Assembly (NCBI GenBank): GCA_963721585.1
Contig: CAVRJN010000003.1
Coordinates: 62,001 to 126,000 of the forward strand
Length of the DNA stretch: 64,000 nt
Source of the DNA: Bog-473 sp963721585
GTDB taxonomy: Bacteria > Actinomycetota > Acidimicrobiia > Acidimicrobiales > RAAP-2
Direction: 5' to 3'
Part shown: one piece after another, positions 26,109-34,897 of the stretch
How the letters are laid out: the number at the start of each line of letters is the position of its first letter
How positions within the stretch are numbered: position 1 is the stretch's first letter
Notes under the pieces: model-generated
The model's database searches: none
What the model was told of the DNA's origin: nothing
The model's input: only the letters and a program-made list of their open reading frames with translations
Position numbers and translations under genes: made by a program

Positions 26109-27017
26109 GTGACCAACACGCTGGCCTCCGATTCAGAGCGTTGGCGCGTGCTGGTGACGGGGGCAACCGGGCGTGTCGGGTTCCCCGTCGCACGGGCTCT
26201 CGCTGCCCGCCACGACGTGTACGGGTTGGCGCGCTGCCGGAGCGAAGGCGACCGTGCCCGCCTGGAAGGTGCCGGGGTGATGCCGATCGTTGCTGACCTG
26301 GCGGAGATGGACCTCGGCCAGCTTCCCGGGGGAATCACCCACGTCTTCCATGCGGCGGCCCGCCTCGGACGTGAAGCACAGGAACGGGACTGGCAGCAGG
26401 TCTTTGCAACGAACGCCCAAGCGTCGGGCCGTCTCATTGCCGCCTGCGCCGGCGCCGCCTTCGTGTACTGCTCGACTGGCTCGGCCTATGCCTATCAGGG
26501 CCAGCGGCCGTTGCGCGAGGACGACCCGCCTGGGGTTCACCTCGGGGCGTACAGCCTGTCCAAGATCGCGGGGGAGGCGGTCGTGCGCTTCGCCGCGGGG
26601 CAATCGGCCAGCCCCCTTACCATCATCCGCATCTTCTCGACATACGGGCCGGAGGGGGGCACACCCGTCAACCGGCTCCGACGCATCCTTCGCGGCGAGG
26701 AGATCGTCCTGTATCCCGACGCACCCAACAACTACAACCCGATCTACGAGGACGACTACGTCCGCCTGGCCGTCCGCGCCCTCGAGGTGGCCGCGCGCGA
26801 CCCGGTTGTCGTCAACGTCGCCGGCAGCGAGACGGTCAGCGCCGAGGAGTATTGCGCCTACCTGGGGGAGCTGGTCGGCCGCCCTGCACGCATCCGCTAT
26901 GACCCCGGCGCGCCCTGGCCGATCTGGTCCGACGTGACCCGGATGCACCAGGTGCTCGGGCACACCCGGGTGCACTGGCGCGAGGGCATGCGCCGGGTGG
27001 CCGAGACCATGGGCTGA
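26109..27017 (+). CDS. NAD-dependent epimerase/dehydratase (extended SDR)
   Basis: A GTG start at 26109 gives 302 residues; the frame is open upstream without a site. The Rossmann motif VLVTGATGRVGFPVARAL starts near residue 14. The catalytic YSLSKIAGE provides Tyr-x-x-x-Lys, with Ser in VYCSTGSAYAY. IRIFSTYGPEG and NYNPIYEDDYVRLAVRALE are the sugar-nucleotide-type substrate side. Members act on UDP- or dTDP-sugars or related alcohols; the exact reaction is not readable. It may belong to the diiron/LLM transcript (60-base gap). Confidence 0.87.
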   Translation: MTNTLASDSERWRVLVTGATGRVGFPVARALAARHDVYGLARCRSEGDRARLEGAGVMPIVADLAEMDLGQLPGGITHVFHAAARLGREAQERDWQQVFATNAQASGRLIAACAGAAFVYCSTGSAYAYQGQRPLREDDPPGVHLGAYSLSKIAGEAVVRFAAGQSASPLTIIRIFSTYGPEGGTPVNRLRRILRGEEIVLYPDAPNNYNPIYEDDYVRLAVRALEVAARDPVVVNVAGSETVSAEEYCAYLGELVGRPARIRYDPGAPWPIWSDVTRMHQVLGHTRVHWREGMRRVAETMG

Positions 27018-27046
27018 TCCACCGCTGACGCCCGTATCCGCGGAAC

Positions 27047-27067
27047 GGCGCTCCCTCCCGGAGCGCC
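27047..27067. terminator. Bidirectional hairpin terminator
   Basis: GGCGCTCC (27047-27054), loop CTCCC, GGAGCGCC (27060-27067): a perfect 8-bp stem in the 53-base gap between the convergent epimerase and small acidic-protein genes. Confidence 0.6.
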
Positions 27068-27070
27068 CGG

Positions 27071-27268
27071 CTAGTCGATCTCGCCCTCCCCTTTGACTTG
27101 GGCGCCGATCTTGCCCATCTCCTTCTCGTGCTCGGAGACCTCCGGGTCGAGGGTGTTGCCCTCTGCGGCGGCTTCCTCCTCGGCCGTCGGCGGCCGGTCG
27201 GCTGTGTGGGCGGCGCTGGCCTCCCGCGCCTCCTCGGCCTGCGTCGCCTCGTCCACGTCTTCGCTCAT
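27071..27268 (-). CDS. Small acidic hypothetical protein
   Basis: A 65-residue protein with a textbook ribosome site: AAAGGAGA five bases before the ATG. The composition is very acidic and Ala/Glu-rich (MSEDVDEATQAEEAREASA), with no hydrophobic core segment, so it is probably disordered or a single helix. The C-terminus reads VSEHEKEMGKIGAQVKGEG. I recognise no family. The strong site and isolated position argue that it is real. A longer frame up to 27451 exists but starts inside the next promoter. Confidence 0.7.
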   Translation of the reverse strand: MSEDVDEATQAEEAREASAAHTADRPPTAEEEAAAEGNTLDPEVSEHEKEMGKIGAQVKGEGEID

Positions 27269-27450
27269 GGTCTCTCCTTTGCTCTGAAAGATGCATTGCC
27301 AAACGGCACCTTCCCTAATCATGCGGCAGGCGACATGCGGCAGTCGAGGCCGCCCGTGGCGAGAGCGGCCCGGCGGTCGGGACCCTCGGTCCCGGTCCGT
27401 CGCCGACCGGACGAGCCGGGCGGGCCGGAGGTCGCTACAGTCCGGTTGCA

Positions 27451-29013
27451 ATGAGTGACTACGACGCCATTGTGATCGGAGCGGGTCACAACGGCCTGAC
27501 CGCGGCGACCGTCATGGCCCGCGGGGGTCTGCGCGTCCTGTGCCTGGAGAAGAATCACTTCATCGGCGGCATGGCGTCGACCACGGAGCTCATCCGCGGC
27601 TACCGCTTCGAGCTGGCCGGCTCCATTCAGTTCCCGGTGCCGAACCAGATCTTCGAGGATCTGGACCTCGGCGCCTGCCCCATATACGAGCCGGAGGTCC
27701 AGTCTGCCAGCATCAGCGAGGACGGCCAGCCGCCTATCCTCCTGTATTCGGACCCGGAACGGCTCTTGGAGCACCTGGGCGAGACCATCGGGATCGAAGC
27801 GGTGCTCGGCATGGCCGAGGTGGCGGCGTGGGCCGAGGCCCCGGCCCGCGCCATCGGCCGCTTCGACGTGCGCACGCCTCCGAAGTCGCTGGACGAAATG
27901 TGGGAATGCGCCGCCAACGAGACCGAGCGTGAGGCGATCCGCACCGCCATGTTCGGCAGCGTGATGGATGTCGTCGACCGCTACCTTCCCGACCGGTCGA
28001 AGCATGCGCCGGTGCGCAGCATGCTGGCTTTCCTCGCGGTCAACTCAACGTTCCGGGGTCCCTTCTCCCCCGGGAGCGCCCTGTGCCTCGCCTTCGCGCT
28101 GGCATCGCCGGGGACCGCGACGATGTCGAAGGTGCGAGGTGGCCTGGGCACCATCGCCGATCACCTGGCTCGGTTGTTCGAGCAGCACGGCGGTGAACTC
28201 CGCCGCCACGCCAAGGTGACCCGCATCGTCGTCGAGGGCGGCGCGGTGACCGGTGTCGAGTTGGGCGAGGGCGAGGTGGCGACCGCACCGGTCGTGGTGT
28301 CGAATCTCGATCCGACGACGACATTCACCCATCTGCTCGACCCCGAAAGCCTGCCGGAGAGCTTCGCCTGCCGCGTCGGCGCCATCGACCACCGTGCCGC
28401 CTACTTCCAGGCTCACTTCGCCCTGCGCGGGCTGCCGGAATATCGCGCACCCTACGAGGCCCTGAACGACACCATGTTGGGCCGCAACGTGACGTTTTTC
28501 GGCACGGCGGAACAGATGCAGCTTGACTTCGAGGGATGTGTGCGCGGCCAGGTGCCGGCGTCCCCGAGCTTCAACCTGCAGATCCCCTCACTCGACGATC
28601 CGACCCTCGCCCCCGAGGGAATGCACGCCGCGAGCAGCTTCGCCTTCTATCTGCCGATCGCCGACCGTGAGACGCAGGGCAGGCTGCGCGGCGAGATGGC
28701 CGAGCGGATCGTGGCCAAGATCGCGTTGGCGGCCCCGAACTTCCCGGACCTCATTGAGCGCCAGCTCAACTACCCCGCCTACACCTACGAGTTGATGTTC
28801 GGCTGTGCCGGAGGCGACTTCACCCACGGGCTGCTCCAGCCCGAGTTCATGGGGCCGTTCCGGCCGGGGCCGACGGGATGGCCGGATGCGCCCGTTCCCG
28901 TCGAGGGTCTGTACCTCTGCGGGGCCGGATGCCACGGTGGTCCCGGTGTCACGTTCATTCCCGGCTACAACTGCGGCTACGCCGTGCTCGACGGAGCCAG
29001 CGACCGGTCGTAG
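27451..29013 (+). CDS. Phytoene-dehydrogenase-like FAD oxidoreductase (PYROXD2 group)
   Basis: A 520-residue flavoprotein. The N-terminal dinucleotide-binding motif is DAIVIGAGHNGLTAATVMARGG, followed by VLCLEKNHFIGGMASTTE. GLGTIADHLARLFEQHGGEL is the conserved middle block, and the C-terminal GLYLCGAGCHGGPGVTFIPG closes the FAD site. This combination fits the amine-oxidase/CrtI superfamily branch that includes human PYROXD2. No carotenoid genes adjoin it, so a desaturase role in carotenoid synthesis is unlikely. Its last 37 bases overlap the end of the convergent DUF2834 gene. Confidence 0.88.
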   Translation: MSDYDAIVIGAGHNGLTAATVMARGGLRVLCLEKNHFIGGMASTTELIRGYRFELAGSIQFPVPNQIFEDLDLGACPIYEPEVQSASISEDGQPPILLYSDPERLLEHLGETIGIEAVLGMAEVAAWAEAPARAIGRFDVRTPPKSLDEMWECAANETEREAIRTAMFGSVMDVVDRYLPDRSKHAPVRSMLAFLAVNSTFRGPFSPGSALCLAFALASPGTATMSKVRGGLGTIADHLARLFEQHGGELRRHAKVTRIVVEGGAVTGVELGEGEVATAPVVVSNLDPTTTFTHLLDPESLPESFACRVGAIDHRAAYFQAHFALRGLPEYRAPYEALNDTMLGRNVTFFGTAEQMQLDFEGCVRGQVPASPSFNLQIPSLDDPTLAPEGMHAASSFAFYLPIADRETQGRLRGEMAERIVAKIALAAPNFPDLIERQLNYPAYTYELMFGCAGGDFTHGLLQPEFMGPFRPGPTGWPDAPVPVEGLYLCGAGCHGGPGVTFIPGYNCGYAVLDGASDRS

Positions 29014-29438
29014 CGCAGCTGGCGCTCCATGAAGGCGAGGAAGAACGCGACGGAGAAGGCCAGGCTGGTGAAGAGGCTCATGACGAAGAAGATCCAGGCC
29101 CACTGCAGCCCGCGCCGCCTGCCCTCGGTGATCGTCCACAAGGGCAGCAGGACCAGGTTCACGATCGTGTAATCCTGGGCAGCAGAGTCGGCGGCCCAGT
29201 TGGAGAAGAGCATCTTGGTGTAGTCGATGTAGCTGGCGCGGTGTCCGTAGAGGTGCACGTAGCGCACGTTGAAGTACCACCCGAGGAGCAGCGAACACAC
29301 GCCGACGGCGTAATAGATCCCCTCCAGCAGCGAGACCGAACCGGCCTGACCCCCCGTGAAGAGGCGGCGGTTGACGGCAAAGGCGGCCACCGTGCTCGCG
29401 ATGCCGAGAATCCCGTAGAACACCAGAGAAGTCGTCAC
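28977..29438 (-). CDS. DUF2834 family membrane protein
   Basis: GTG 29438 is chosen because the first membrane segment (LVFYGILGIASTVAAFAV) begins at once; another GTG lies 33 bases upstream. The 153-residue protein has four hydrophobic segments and the DUF2834-like block DYTIVNLVLLPLWTITEGRR followed by WIFFVMSLFTSLAFSVAFFLAFMERQL. The function of the family is unknown. Its 3' end overlaps the PYROXD2-like gene. Confidence 0.75.
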   Translation of the reverse strand: MTTSLVFYGILGIASTVAAFAVNRRLFTGGQAGSVSLLEGIYYAVGVCSLLLGWYFNVRYVHLYGHRASYIDYTKMLFSNWAADSAAQDYTIVNLVLLPLWTITEGRRRGLQWAWIFFVMSLFTSLAFSVAFFLAFMERQLRYDRSLAPSSTA

Positions 29439-29509
29439 AGTCGCCCCCGTTTCGTGCCCCCGCGTGCGCACACCCTAACGAGGCCCGCCCCCGCGACGCC
29501 GGAGGATCG

Positions 29510-29854
29510 TCAGAGGAGCTCGAGGATCCTCTCGGGTGGGCGCGCGACGACGGCCAGGTCGGCGATGACGAAGATGGGGCGTTCCAACAGGATGGGGTGA
29601 TGGGCGATGGCCTCGAGGAGGGTGTCGCCCGCCGCGCCGTCCAGCGCCAGTTCCGCATAGACCGGCTCGCCCGTGCGCATCATCAAACGGGGATCGTCGA
29701 TGGACAGTAACTGCATGAGCCTCTCGAGGTCCGCCACGGTCGGGGGCTCGTCGAGGTAGGCAATCGTGTCCGCCCGGACGCCGTGCTCCTCCAGGAGCGA
29801 GAGCGCGGTACGGCACTTCGAGCACGACGGGTTGATATAGATCTGTGGAGGCAT
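29510..29854 (-). CDS. ArsC/YfgD-like thioredoxin-fold protein
   Basis: ATG 29854 (MPPQIYINP) is preferred to an upstream GTG. The 114-residue protein has the ArsC-family opening IYINPSCSKCRTALSLLEEHG, with the active Cys in NPSCSKC. The C-terminus shows ILLERPIFVIAD, which carries the ERP motif (Arg contacting substrate in arsenate reductases). No arsenite exporter or arsR lies nearby, so it may be a general thiol reductase of the YfgD type rather than a resistance enzyme. Confidence 0.87.
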   Translation of the reverse strand: MPPQIYINPSCSKCRTALSLLEEHGVRADTIAYLDEPPTVADLERLMQLLSIDDPRLMMRTGEPVYAELALDGAAGDTLLEAIAHHPILLERPIFVIADLAVVARPPERILELL

Positions 29855-29878
29855 CACACGCACCTTACGGTGCTCCGG

Positions 29879-31354
29879 TCAGACCGCTCCAGGCGGGAGC
29901 CCGGCGGTCACCTGGGCCCAGCTGTAGGTGAATGTCTGCACCGGAGCGCGGGCGACGGCGAGCGAAACCGCCATGGACGTACCCCGGTCGTCACCGCGGT
30001 GCGTGTCACCGGTCATGTCGATGGCCGCTCCCATCACGAGATTGGATCCCGAGCCGAAGTCGTCGAGGATGCCCTTCCGGTGGCCCCAGCATCCGGCGTC
30101 TCCCCGGTGCAGGCAGTCGAGGTTGCCACTGTCGAAGCCGTCGTCGTACATCCACCCGTACACGGCATCGAGCCCGTTCGACGATCCTCCGGCCCACTCT
30201 GCGTCGTCGAGGTCGTAGGCCTGTCCCGGGTCGGGCGGGTCGTTGGCGTCGTCCGCCCCTTCTTGCGCGTTTCGATTGAGCGCGGCGGTCAGCCCGCCGA
30301 AGGCCGGGAGTCCCCGGTCCACCCTCTCCATGTTCACCGCGACGAAGAGCTGGTCGGGAATGCTCAACTGGGCGAAGTTCGTCGGCAGCACCATCGGGCG
30401 GATTCCTTCCAGTGCGTGGGCATGGTTGATCGCGTCCAGCACGGAATCGAGACACGGAGCGGAGTTGTCGACCCCGGTCGCGACACAGACGCGCGTGTAG
30501 TCGGGCACCGGCGGCACGTTGTGGCCCGGGTTCTCAATCCCCGTGTCGGACTCCGAGGGGGGGATCGCCCGCAGAGGCCGGAGTGTCCCGTTGGACATGG
30601 CGGCCAGGGCCCGTTTCCAGGTGTAGGCGTAGCGCCCGGCACGGGGGGAGGTCGCGAGCATCGCTGCAAGCGAGGATCCGCCGGGGTCTTCGCTCGACGT
30701 GTCGCCGGTCGGGTCGAACGCGGCTCCCATGACGAGGTGTCCCGTTCCGAACCGGTTGAGGACGATCTGCCGGTCGGCCCAGCAGCCTGAGGTCGCGCTG
30801 CCCGAACACCCCGGTACGCCACTGTGCGGACCGTCGTTGTACAGCCATTCGAAGTCCGCATCGAGCCCGTTGTCGACGTCGCCGATCCATTCGGAGTTCA
30901 CCGAGCCGTACGCCGCGCCTGGCCTGGTCGGGAGGCGGGCAGCGTCGGCCCCTTTCCGCGCGTCCGCATTGAGCGCGGTCGTGAGCCCGGTGAACGGGGC
31001 AAGGCCGCGGTCGACCCGCTCACGATCGATGGCCACGAAGAGCTGTTCGGGAACGGTCAGCCCGGGGAAGTCAGCGGGCAGCTCCATGGGCCGCACGCCC
31101 TCCGCCGCCCTGGCGGCGTCGATGGCGTCCAGCGTGATGCGCAGGCACGGGGTCGTGGTGTCGACGCCGACCGGAGCGCACGAACTGGGATAGTCCGGCA
31201 CGGGGGACACCGAGCGCGCCGGATCGGCGAGGCCACCGTTCGCCTGTCCGCCGGTCGAACAGCCCGTCAGGAGGAGGGCCAGTGCCATGCAGGCGCCCGG
31301 CCACAGGGGCAGCCGGCGCGTCGGTCGATGCGTCAGGTCGGGAGAAGCCCGCAT
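29879..31354 (-). CDS. Lipoprotein with two tandem CAP-like domains
   Basis: ATG 31354 gives a signal peptide with lipobox LALLLTGCS, so the mature protein is lipid-anchored outside the cytoplasmic membrane. The mature 460 residues are an internal duplication. Copy 1 (about 50-270) and copy 2 (about 285-490) share VPDY, ALEG/AAEG-(I/V)RPM-LP, QLFVA-(I/V)-ERVDRGL-(A/P), LT-ALN, EW-G, GLDA, GCW-(A/G)-R, FG..LVMGAA-D. The GCWGHR-ILDDFG block resembles the C-terminal part of CAP/SCP domains. I cannot assign an activity; the conserved Cys pairs suggest disulfides. It follows the ArsC-like gene on the same strand by 24 bases in the downstream sense. Confidence 0.78.
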   Translation of the reverse strand: MRASPDLTHRPTRRLPLWPGACMALALLLTGCSTGGQANGGLADPARSVSPVPDYPSSCAPVGVDTTTPCLRITLDAIDAARAAEGVRPMELPADFPGLTVPEQLFVAIDRERVDRGLAPFTGLTTALNADARKGADAARLPTRPGAAYGSVNSEWIGDVDNGLDADFEWLYNDGPHSGVPGCSGSATSGCWADRQIVLNRFGTGHLVMGAAFDPTGDTSSEDPGGSSLAAMLATSPRAGRYAYTWKRALAAMSNGTLRPLRAIPPSESDTGIENPGHNVPPVPDYTRVCVATGVDNSAPCLDSVLDAINHAHALEGIRPMVLPTNFAQLSIPDQLFVAVNMERVDRGLPAFGGLTAALNRNAQEGADDANDPPDPGQAYDLDDAEWAGGSSNGLDAVYGWMYDDGFDSGNLDCLHRGDAGCWGHRKGILDDFGSGSNLVMGAAIDMTGDTHRGDDRGTSMAVSLAVARAPVQTFTYSWAQVTAGLPPGAV

Positions 31355-31419
31355 CAGACGGCACAACGTAGTCACGCCGACCGCTGTCGACTGTCGCGGC
31401 TGCAGCGCCGAAGACCGAA

Positions 31420-32232
31420 TCAACGGTCCGCAGAACTCCCGTACCGAGGGGGGCGCTTCTGCAGGAAGGCGGCGACCGCCTCCTGCATGTCGTTGGTCAT
31501 GGACGACAACACCTGCGTCCGGTTCTCGAGGTCGATGCCCGCCTGGAGCGAGCCGACCTCCAGCTGGGACCACATGACCTCCTTGGTCATCCGGACTCCC
31601 CACGGTGTGTTTGCCGCGATGAGGCCCGCCGTCTCGAGAGCGGCTCCCTGCAGCTCGTCATCGGGCACCACGCGGAGGACGAGGCCGATCCGGTCAGCCT
31701 CCTCGGCTTCAATGATGCGACCGGTCAGCATCAGCTCCCAGGCCCGTGAGGCGCCGATCAACCGCGGTAGGAGCCAGCTGACCCCGATGTCGCAGCCCGA
31801 GAGTCCGAGGCGGACGAAGGCCACGTTGGAACGCGCCGCGCGGGACGCGATGCGGATGTCGCTCGCCAGTGCCAGGGCGAGGCCGCCACCTGCCGCCGGG
31901 CCGTTCACGGCGGCGATCACCGGCTGGGGCAGCGAACGCAACCGGGGGACGAGCGCGGCGATATGGGTCTGGGTGGCAAAGGTGGCTCCCACCCGGTCGA
32001 GCGCACCGGAACCCGGCGCGTCGCCGTACCCTGCGAGGTCGAGCCCGGCACAGAAACCTCGCCCGGCGCCGGTGAGGATGACCACCCGGCAGGCGCGATC
32101 TGCGGCCACGTCCGCCAAGGCCTTGTGGAGCTCTGCAATCAAGGTGACGTTCATGGCGTTCAAGCGCTCGGGGCGGTCGAGGGTGATCCGGGTGACGCCC
32201 TCGTGTGGCTGGTCGACCTGCAGCGTGTCCAT
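31420..32232 (-). CDS. Enoyl-CoA hydratase/isomerase family protein
   Basis: A 270-residue crotonase-fold protein: ITLDRPERLNAMNVTLIAEL, LTGAGRGFCAGLDLAGYGD (first oxyanion-hole segment) and IAAVNGPAAGGGLALALASDIRIAS (second). The later FVRLGLSGCDIGVSWLLPRLIG has Asp/Gly rather than the second catalytic Glu, as in many members whose hydratase activity is unproven. Role: probably fatty-acid or branched-acid CoA degradation. It is divergent from the TIGR01777 gene, with 91 bases between starts. Confidence 0.9.
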   Translation of the reverse strand: MDTLQVDQPHEGVTRITLDRPERLNAMNVTLIAELHKALADVAADRACRVVILTGAGRGFCAGLDLAGYGDAPGSGALDRVGATFATQTHIAALVPRLRSLPQPVIAAVNGPAAGGGLALALASDIRIASRAARSNVAFVRLGLSGCDIGVSWLLPRLIGASRAWELMLTGRIIEAEEADRIGLVLRVVPDDELQGAALETAGLIAANTPWGVRMTKEVMWSQLEVGSLQAGIDLENRTQVLSSMTNDMQEAVAAFLQKRPPRYGSSADR

Positions 32233-32323
32233 GGTGGGATCCCTTTTGTCGGCTCGGCCATATCCTGCAACACGTGGCACAGCAGCGAGGCCCTACCGGG
32301 CCGCGCCGGGAGGGAGCGCAACA

Positions 32324-33679
32324 ATGGGCCTGCACTATTCGAGCGTCGTCGGCGCTCCATTGGCCGAGGTCTTCGCCTGGCACGAGCGGCCGGGAGCACT
32401 CCTGCGCCTCGTGCCGCCGTGGCAACCGATCAAGGTCGCACAGCAGGCGCACTCGCTGGCTGACGGGCGGGCCGTCCTGCAGCTGCCTGGGCGCGTGCGC
32501 TGGGTTGCGCAACACTCGGGTGACGACCCGCCGCACCGGTTCGTGGACGAGTTGGTGTCGCTCCCGCTGCACTGGCGTCACACGCACTCGTTCGAGACGG
32601 TCGGCGATGGGGGGACCAGGGTGATCGACGACGTCGAGACGCCCGTGCCCGGGTCGTTCCTCCGGCAGACCTTCCGCTACCGCCATCACCAGCTCGCCGG
32701 GGATCTGGCTGCGCACCGCAGCGCGGCGCAGCGGGGCGGGCCGCTCCTGGCGATCGCGGTCACCGGCTCCTCGGGCCTGATTGGCTCAGCCCTGTGCGCC
32801 TACCTCTCGACCGGCGGGCACCGCGTGATCCGCCTGGTGCGGCGGCCGGCCCGTGATCCATTCGAGCGGACCTGGGATCCCGAGCGGCCCGATCCGCGCG
32901 CGCTGGAAGGCATCGACGCCGTCGTGCATCTCGCCGGGGCATCCATCGCCGGCCGTTTCACCGGGGCCCACAAGCGGCTGGTGCGTGACAGCCGCGTCGG
33001 CCCCACCTCGAAGCTGGCGCGTGCCATGGCCTCCGTGCCGGATGGACCGCGGAACCTTGTCTGCGCGTCGGCAGTCGGCTTCTACGGGAACCAAGGCGGA
33101 GACGAACTGATCACGGAGGAGAGCGGGCGCGGCGCAGGGTTCCTGGCGGACGTGGTGGGGGCCTGGGAGGCGGCGGCGCGGCCCGCCGCCGATGCGGGCG
33201 TGCGGGTGGTGTACATACGGACCGGTATCGTTCAGTCCGCCCGTGGAGCGAGCCTCAAGCTCCTTCGCCCTCTCTTCTCGCTGGGCCTCGGAGGACCTCT
33301 CTCGCCGGGATCGCAATGGGTGTCATGGATCGGCCTCGACGACCTGCTCGATATCTTCGGGCGGGCGCTCGCCGACCACGAGCTGGCCGGCCCGTTGAAC
33401 GCCGTGGCACCCGGTGCCGTCACCAACGCCGAGTACGCCTCGACGCTGGCTCACGTCATGCGACGGCCGGCGTTGCTCAAGGTCCCGGCGTTCGGTCCTC
33501 AGTTGCTCCTGGGCGCCGAGGGCGCGCGCGAAGTGGTCCAGGCGAGCCAGCGCGTCGCACCGGCCCGCCTCATGGCAGCGGGACACGAGTTTCGCCATCC
33601 GTCGCTCGAGCCGTGCCTGCGGCACCAGCTGGGCCGCATCGATGTCGCGCCCTTCAAAGAGGAGTCGGGAAACATCTGA
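32324..33679 (+). CDS. TIGR01777 epimerase fused to an SRPBCC-like domain
   Basis: GGGAGGGA precedes ATG 32324. Residues 1-140 form a START/SRPBCC-type domain (YSSVVGAPLAEVFAWHERPGA, then VDELVSLPLHWRHTHSFE). Residues 150-450 are an SDR of the TIGR01777 group: VTGSSGLIGSALCAYL, VHLAGASIAGRFT-GAHKRLVRDSR and CASAVGFYGNQG, then the C-terminal DUF1731-like end. In actinobacteria the two-domain form is widespread; the related SulA/YfcH proteins are linked to cell division, but the activity is unproven. Confidence 0.88.
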   Translation: MGLHYSSVVGAPLAEVFAWHERPGALLRLVPPWQPIKVAQQAHSLADGRAVLQLPGRVRWVAQHSGDDPPHRFVDELVSLPLHWRHTHSFETVGDGGTRVIDDVETPVPGSFLRQTFRYRHHQLAGDLAAHRSAAQRGGPLLAIAVTGSSGLIGSALCAYLSTGGHRVIRLVRRPARDPFERTWDPERPDPRALEGIDAVVHLAGASIAGRFTGAHKRLVRDSRVGPTSKLARAMASVPDGPRNLVCASAVGFYGNQGGDELITEESGRGAGFLADVVGAWEAAARPAADAGVRVVYIRTGIVQSARGASLKLLRPLFSLGLGGPLSPGSQWVSWIGLDDLLDIFGRALADHELAGPLNAVAPGAVTNAEYASTLAHVMRRPALLKVPAFGPQLLLGAEGAREVVQASQRVAPARLMAAGHEFRHPSLEPCLRHQLGRIDVAPFKEESGNI

Positions 33680-33696
33680 GCCGAGCGAGGTGGCGG

Positions 33697-33903
33697 AGTC
33701 ACGAACGCGTTGCACGTGCGCTCGCCGAGGCGCTGGCTCATCTTCGACACCGGGCCGTCGGAGCTCGGCGTCCACCCCGCCAACGGGGGACCCGACCACC
33801 ATGAGATCTCGCTCATATGCGACGACCCATCGCCCTCGAAGTTCCCGGCGCCGGCCACATGATGCTGTACGAACCCCGGCACCCCACCGCATTCGCACTG
33901 TGA
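33697..33903 (+). pseudogene. Glyoxalase/VOC-family gene with two internal deletions
   Basis: The pieces are collinear with a small VOC protein. VTNALHV (33697-33717) is joined to RRWLIFDTGPSELGVHPANG and HHEISLICDD (to about 33809), and the protein then resumes one frame over as RPIALEVPGAGHMMLYEPRHPTAFAL with TGA at 33901. Two stretches normally lying between these blocks (the first beta-alpha unit after LHV, and the segment after CDD) are missing, and the second loss shifts the frame. No start codon or ribosome site is visible. A clear case of gene decay just outside the duplicated region. Confidence 0.7.
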
Positions 33904-34009
33904 GCCCGGCGGCTCACACGGGTGCGCAAGGCGAGGCACAATCGGTTCGCGGGGAGACTTGTGACAGGAGCGGTGCCGGCCGTGTAGCGCTGTGAGGCAG
34001 AATCCCAGC

Positions 34010-34849
34010 ATGGACATTCACGGAAGTGCCCTGGTCACGGGGGCGAGCCGCGGCATCGGCCGGGCCGTCGCCCTCGAATTGGCTCATCGCGGCTTCGACA
34101 CGGTGGCCACCATGCGGGATCCCGACGCGGGGGCCACGCTGGCCGCGGAGACGGCTGGGCGTCTCAAGGTCCGCCGGCTCGACGTCACCGACCCCTCCAC
34201 CTTCGACCTTCCCGGCGACCTACGGGTGCTCGTGAACAACGCCGGCGTCGACACCGACTACCTCCCGGTTGAACATGCCAACATCGACGACTGGCGCCGG
34301 ATGTTCGAGACCAACGTCTTCGGGGTTGTGGCGCTGACGTCAGCCGCCATTCCCACCTTGCGAGAGAATCAACCGTCGGTGGTCTGCACGGTGACGTCGT
34401 CGTCCATCATCGCGTCCGTGCCTTTCTTCTCGGCGTACCGGGCCTCCAAGGCCGCCGCGTCCGCGTTCGGTGACAGCCTGCGGGTCGAGGTGGCGTCCTC
34501 GGGCATCCGGGTGGTGGAGATCCTTCCGGGGCCCATCGACACCGACATGTTCCGTTTGAGCACGGGGGAGCAGGGCGCCGCCCGCTTTCCTGACTACCGT
34601 GCCCTGGCCGATGTGGCAGGATCCCTCCGTCGCGAACACGCCGATCCCCGGGTGGTCGAACCGGCGCAGGCGGCATCGACCATCGTCGACGCGATCCTCG
34701 ACACGTCCGGGCCGATGCGGTACGGCTGCGACCCCGTGTCGCTGGAGCTCCTCGATCTGTGGCGTCAATGTGACGACGAGACGGTCTTCACCATGACGGG
34801 GCAGCCTCTCCTCGACGAGTCCAGGGAGAGCGGCGACGTGACGCGTTGA
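34010..34849 (+). CDS. Short-chain dehydrogenase/reductase
   Basis: A 279-residue classical SDR: SALVTGASRGIGRAVALELA (NADP site), LVNNAGVD, VTSSSIIASVPFFSAYRASKAA with Ser, Tyr-x-x-x-Lys, and EILPGPIDTDMF. The substrate is not readable. The last 100 codons (from about 34549) are repeated almost exactly at 37920-38221. In the left copy the SDR is complete, so this is the original gene. Its stop is four bases from the stop of an antisense frame that ends in the LuxR tail. Confidence 0.92.
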   Translation: MDIHGSALVTGASRGIGRAVALELAHRGFDTVATMRDPDAGATLAAETAGRLKVRRLDVTDPSTFDLPGDLRVLVNNAGVDTDYLPVEHANIDDWRRMFETNVFGVVALTSAAIPTLRENQPSVVCTVTSSSIIASVPFFSAYRASKAAASAFGDSLRVEVASSGIRVVEILPGPIDTDMFRLSTGEQGAARFPDYRALADVAGSLRREHADPRVVEPAQAASTIVDAILDTSGPMRYGCDPVSLELLDLWRQCDDETVFTMTGQPLLDESRESGDVTR

Positions 34850-34897
34850 AGATCAGATCCCCGGGAAATCCCGGAGCGCCTCGGCCAGGTCGCGGCG
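34549..34897. repeat. Left copy of the ~350-bp direct repeat
   Basis: It begins GTTCCG within the SDR gene and ends GGTCGCGGCG within what is the 3' tail of a LuxR-type gene on the other strand. Against the right copy (37920-38269) I count five substitutions and one single-base difference (CGGT versus CGGGT at the TCCGGGCCGATGCGG position). Copies are in the same orientation, 3371-3372 bases apart. Confidence 0.93.
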
